DNA of 7,566 nucleotides from an uncultured Johnsonella sp. (GTDB lineage: Bacteria > Bacillota > Clostridia > Lachnospirales > Lachnospiraceae): the NCBI GenBank assembly GCA_905373785.1, contig CAJPUK010000102.1:1-7566 (forward strand), read 5' to 3'. Each line of letters opens with the position of its first letter. The stretch's first letter is position 1. A model generated the notes under the pieces. The model searched no databases and was not told the DNA's origin. It was given only the letters and a program-made list of their open reading frames with translations. This document shows, piece after piece, positions 5,480-7,566 of the stretch. The translations under genes and the position numbers were made by a program.

Positions 5480-6064
5480 ATGCAAAGTAATAAGTTAAAT
5501 GCGAAAGATCTAATCAATGTCGGAATTTATACCGCTATTTATCTGGTGGTATTTTTTGCAGTAGGCATGTTAAATGCTATTCCTATACTATATCCACTGG
5601 AATATATTTTATCTCCTATTGTAACAGGGGTACCGTTTATGCTGTTTTTAACTAAGGTAGAAAAATTTGGAATGGTTTCAATCATGGGAACTATTCTTGC
5701 TCTATTCTGGTATCTGATGGGCTACACCTATATTCCAACCATCACATATATTTTAACCGGTGTGTTGTCCGATCTGGTGTTCAGTCTTGGAAAATATAAA
5801 AGCTTTAAATTTGATATTATCGGCTACTGGATCTTTTCTTGCGGCATGCTGGGTTGTGCCGCACCTATGTGGCTTATGAGTTCTACCTATATGGAACAGG
5901 TAAGAAAGACGATGGGAGATGAATATGTTGTAGGAATCAGTAAATACATGCCTTCATGGATGGGGTTTGCAGGAATAGGTATAATTTTGGTTTCCTCTGT
6001 AATTGGAACACTTCTTGGAAGGAAGATGCTTAAAAAGCACTTTGAAAGAGCAGGTATTGCCTAA
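5480..6064 (+). CDS. ECF transporter substrate-binding S component, MptD/Trep_Strep family
   Basis: This 194-aa integral membrane protein has about six hydrophobic segments (near 13-33, 37-57, 63-83, 85-101, 107-131 and 157-184). It resembles the MptD (Trep_Strep, TIGR02185) family of putative ECF S components. Recognisable elements are the N-terminal KDLINVGIYTAIYLVVFF stretch and VPFMLFLTKVEKFG. S components bind a vitamin, metal or other small molecule and pair with an EcfT/EcfA energising module, whose genes follow directly. The substrate of this family is not established to my knowledge. The start is fixed by AGGAGGT (5466-5472), 7 nt before the ATG. The stop TAA directly touches the next ATG, so the unit is an operon. 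Regulation by the upstream TetR protein is inferred. Confidence 0.85.
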   Translation: MQSNKLNAKDLINVGIYTAIYLVVFFAVGMLNAIPILYPLEYILSPIVTGVPFMLFLTKVEKFGMVSIMGTILALFWYLMGYTYIPTITYILTGVLSDLVFSLGKYKSFKFDIIGYWIFSCGMLGCAAPMWLMSSTYMEQVRKTMGDEYVVGISKYMPSWMGFAGIGIILVSSVIGTLLGRKMLKKHFERAGIA

Positions 6065-6799
6065 ATGAAAGAGAATGTAATATATCAGCCGCCTAAACAT
6101 AAGGGAGTATATCTTGATCCTCGTACAAAAGTTCTTTTTATGTTTGTGCTTGCAAGCTTGATATTTTTTGTACATGATAAGCTTCTTTTAAATTGTGTGC
6201 TTGTGTTTATTCCGATAGTTTTGCTGCTTTCAGCTCATAGTTATCGTCCGGCTTTTATTTATGGCGGTTTATTTATAATCGCTGTACTTACAAAGTTATT
6301 TCATGGAAAAATGGAATTCCCGTATTTGATAGCGATGATATTAGGGCTTATTGTTGAACTTATATTTCGATTCTTCCCGGTATTTATGTTTGGATATTAT
6401 ATTATAAAATCTACAAAGCCGAACGAGTTTATATCCGCCATGAACTTGTGGAATGTTCCGGAAGCTTTTATTATTCCGATTTCAGTGGTTTTTCGCTTTA
6501 TACCTACTTTGAGTGAGGAAAGCAGGTCTATTGAAAATGCCATGCGAATGAGAGACATAAGATTCGGAACTCCTAAGTTTTGGAAGAATCCTATGATGAT
6601 TTTGGAATATAGAGCTATTCCTTTGATGATGTCGATAGCAAAAATAGGTGAAGAACTTTCTGCCGCTGCATTGTCGAGAGGACTTGGCGGACTGAAAAAA
6701 AGAACTTGTTTGGTAGATCTTAAATTTGGTGTCTATGACTTTATAGTGGCGGTACTTACAGTTCTTTTAATTGTGTGGGCAGCAATAGGGAGGATATAA
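6065..6799 (+). CDS. ECF transporter transmembrane component EcfT
   Basis: EcfT joins the S component to the paired ATPases and converts their motion into substrate release. The 244-aa protein has N-terminal hydrophobic segments (about 25-58 and 62-80), further membrane helices (about 86-116), a long cytoplasmic coupling region, and a last helix (about 220-242). The two ATPase-contact XRX motifs are M162-R163-D164 (in AMRMRDIRFG) and S204-R205-G206 (in ALSRGLGG). Both arginines are kept, though the usual form is ARG. VFRFIPTLSEE before the first motif is typical of the family. Its ATG follows the S-component stop with no gap and only a weak Shine-Dalgarno (AGCAGGT), suggesting reinitiation. 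The next gene starts 2 nt after its stop. Confidence 0.92.
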   Translation: MKENVIYQPPKHKGVYLDPRTKVLFMFVLASLIFFVHDKLLLNCVLVFIPIVLLLSAHSYRPAFIYGGLFIIAVLTKLFHGKMEFPYLIAMILGLIVELIFRFFPVFMFGYYIIKSTKPNEFISAMNLWNVPEAFIIPISVVFRFIPTLSEESRSIENAMRMRDIRFGTPKFWKNPMMILEYRAIPLMMSIAKIGEELSAAALSRGLGGLKKRTCLVDLKFGVYDFIVAVLTVLLIVWAAIGRI

Positions 6800-6801
6800 G
6801 T

Positions 6802-7566
6802 ATGGTAGTACTGAAAAATGTGTCTTTTTCTTACCACACAGCGGAGCATAATTCCGGCGTATATGATATAAATTTAACTATTCCTTCCGGGCAAGTTGTC
6901 TTGTTTTGCGGAGCTTCCGGTTGCGGAAAGACTACCGTCACCCGTTTGATCAACAAACTTGCACCTTCTTACTATTCGGGAGAGCTGAAGGGAGAGGTAC
7001 TGATAGATGGCGTAGATTCTTCCAAGACAAGTTTGTATGAACTCTCAAAGAAAATAGGTTCGGTCTTTCAGAATCCACGCTCGCAGTTTTTCAGTGTGGA
7101 TTCTACAAGTGAAATAGCTTTCGGTTGTGAAAATACCGGAGTAGCAAGGGAGGAAATGTATAGAAGAATTGGACAGGTAGCTGACAGTCTTAATATTGAA
7201 CACCTGCTTGACCGCAATCTTTTTGCACTATCAGGCGGAGAAAAGCAAAAAATTGCCTGTGCTTCTGTTGCGGCAATGCAGCCGGAGATTTTTATTCTTG
7301 ATGAACCTTCTTCAAATTTGGATCTGCACACAATTTTTGATCTTAAAGAAGTGATACGAAAATGGAAAGAACAGGGTAAAACAGTTATTATTGCCGAACA
7401 CCGTCTGTACTATCTGATGGAGCTTGTAGACAGAATAATATATATGGAAAACGGTAGAATAGTTAGGGATTTTCCTGCAGATGAATTTAAAAAAATTAAG
7501 GAAGAAGAGTTGCATCAAATGGGACTTCGCTCCGGAAAACTTATTAATTTTAAGATAAAAGAAAAT
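6802..7566 (+). CDS. ECF transporter ATP-binding protein EcfA (3' end outside window)
   Basis: An open frame of 255 codons with no stop runs to the window edge. It is an ABC ATPase: Walker A G37-ASGCGKTT, Q-loop Q90 (VFQNPRSQFF), signature LSGGEKQ (143-149), Walker B FILDEPSSNLD with D167 and E168, and H-loop H200 (AEHRLYYL). The Q-loop form FQNPxxQFF is typical of EcfA subunits. It powers the S and EcfT proteins encoded upstream. The start has a strong Shine-Dalgarno, GGGAGGA (6788-6794), with 7 nt spacing, and lies 2 nt after the EcfT stop. One complete ATPase domain ends near residue 235 and the frame continues as a linker-like segment. The full protein may therefore carry a second ATPase domain (fused EcfA-EcfA'), as many Lachnospiraceae MptD-type systems do, or end shortly with a second gene following. 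The window cannot decide. Confidence 0.93.
   Translation, partial: MVVLKNVSFSYHTAEHNSGVYDINLTIPSGQVVLFCGASGCGKTTVTRLINKLAPSYYSGELKGEVLIDGVDSSKTSLYELSKKIGSVFQNPRSQFFSVDSTSEIAFGCENTGVAREEMYRRIGQVADSLNIEHLLDRNLFALSGGEKQKIACASVAAMQPEIFILDEPSSNLDLHTIFDLKEVIRKWKEQGKTVIIAEHRLYYLMELVDRIIYMENGRIVRDFPADEFKKIKEEELHQMGLRSGKLINFKIKEN

Overview
This window looks like the chromosome of a low-GC Firmicute, most likely a member of the Lachnospiraceae (Clostridia). The evidence is the AT-rich sequence, Bacillota-type Shine-Dalgarno sites and sigma-A promoters, the prmC-prfA order, and protein families typical of that group. These are a class II branched-chain aminotransferase, a zinc-ribbon membrane protein with a TPM-type tail protein, and an MptD-family ECF transporter. 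The genus cannot be fixed by eye. Every gene is on the + strand.

Region 1 (1-2306) is core housekeeping: the 3' end of prmC (release-factor glutamine methyltransferase), prfA (its substrate, release factor 1) and ilvE (branched-chain aminotransferase). prfA and ilvE are 5 nt apart, and the ilvE Shine-Dalgarno lies across the prfA stop, so they are probably translationally coupled.

Region 2 (2307-3034) has no gene. It holds an unusual minisatellite-like array of 38-nt units (each two diverged 19-nt halves) on a strand almost without cytosine. The array ends in a strong intrinsic terminator (2834-2868) and has an isolated TATAAT on its upstream side. It may be a long 3' UTR of ilvE or a separate repeat-rich noncoding transcript. 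A good sigma-A promoter (2955-2983) then starts the next unit.

Region 3 (3035-4553) encodes a double zinc-ribbon protein with a C-terminal membrane anchor. It is followed by a 78-aa membrane protein that resembles only the membrane segment and tail of TPM-domain proteins, with the TPM domain itself absent.

Region 4 (4643-7566) is a regulated transport module. A TetR-family regulator has a perfect consensus promoter (TTGACA-17-TATAAT), a small inverted repeat over the predicted start site, and its own GNRA-loop terminator. Then come an MptD-family ECF S component, EcfT and an EcfA ATPase that runs off the window end, packed with 0-2 nt gaps. A GATAACT half-site occurs twice before tetR and twice, inverted, before the transporter genes, which suggests that the regulator controls both. 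The transported substrate is not known from sequence.
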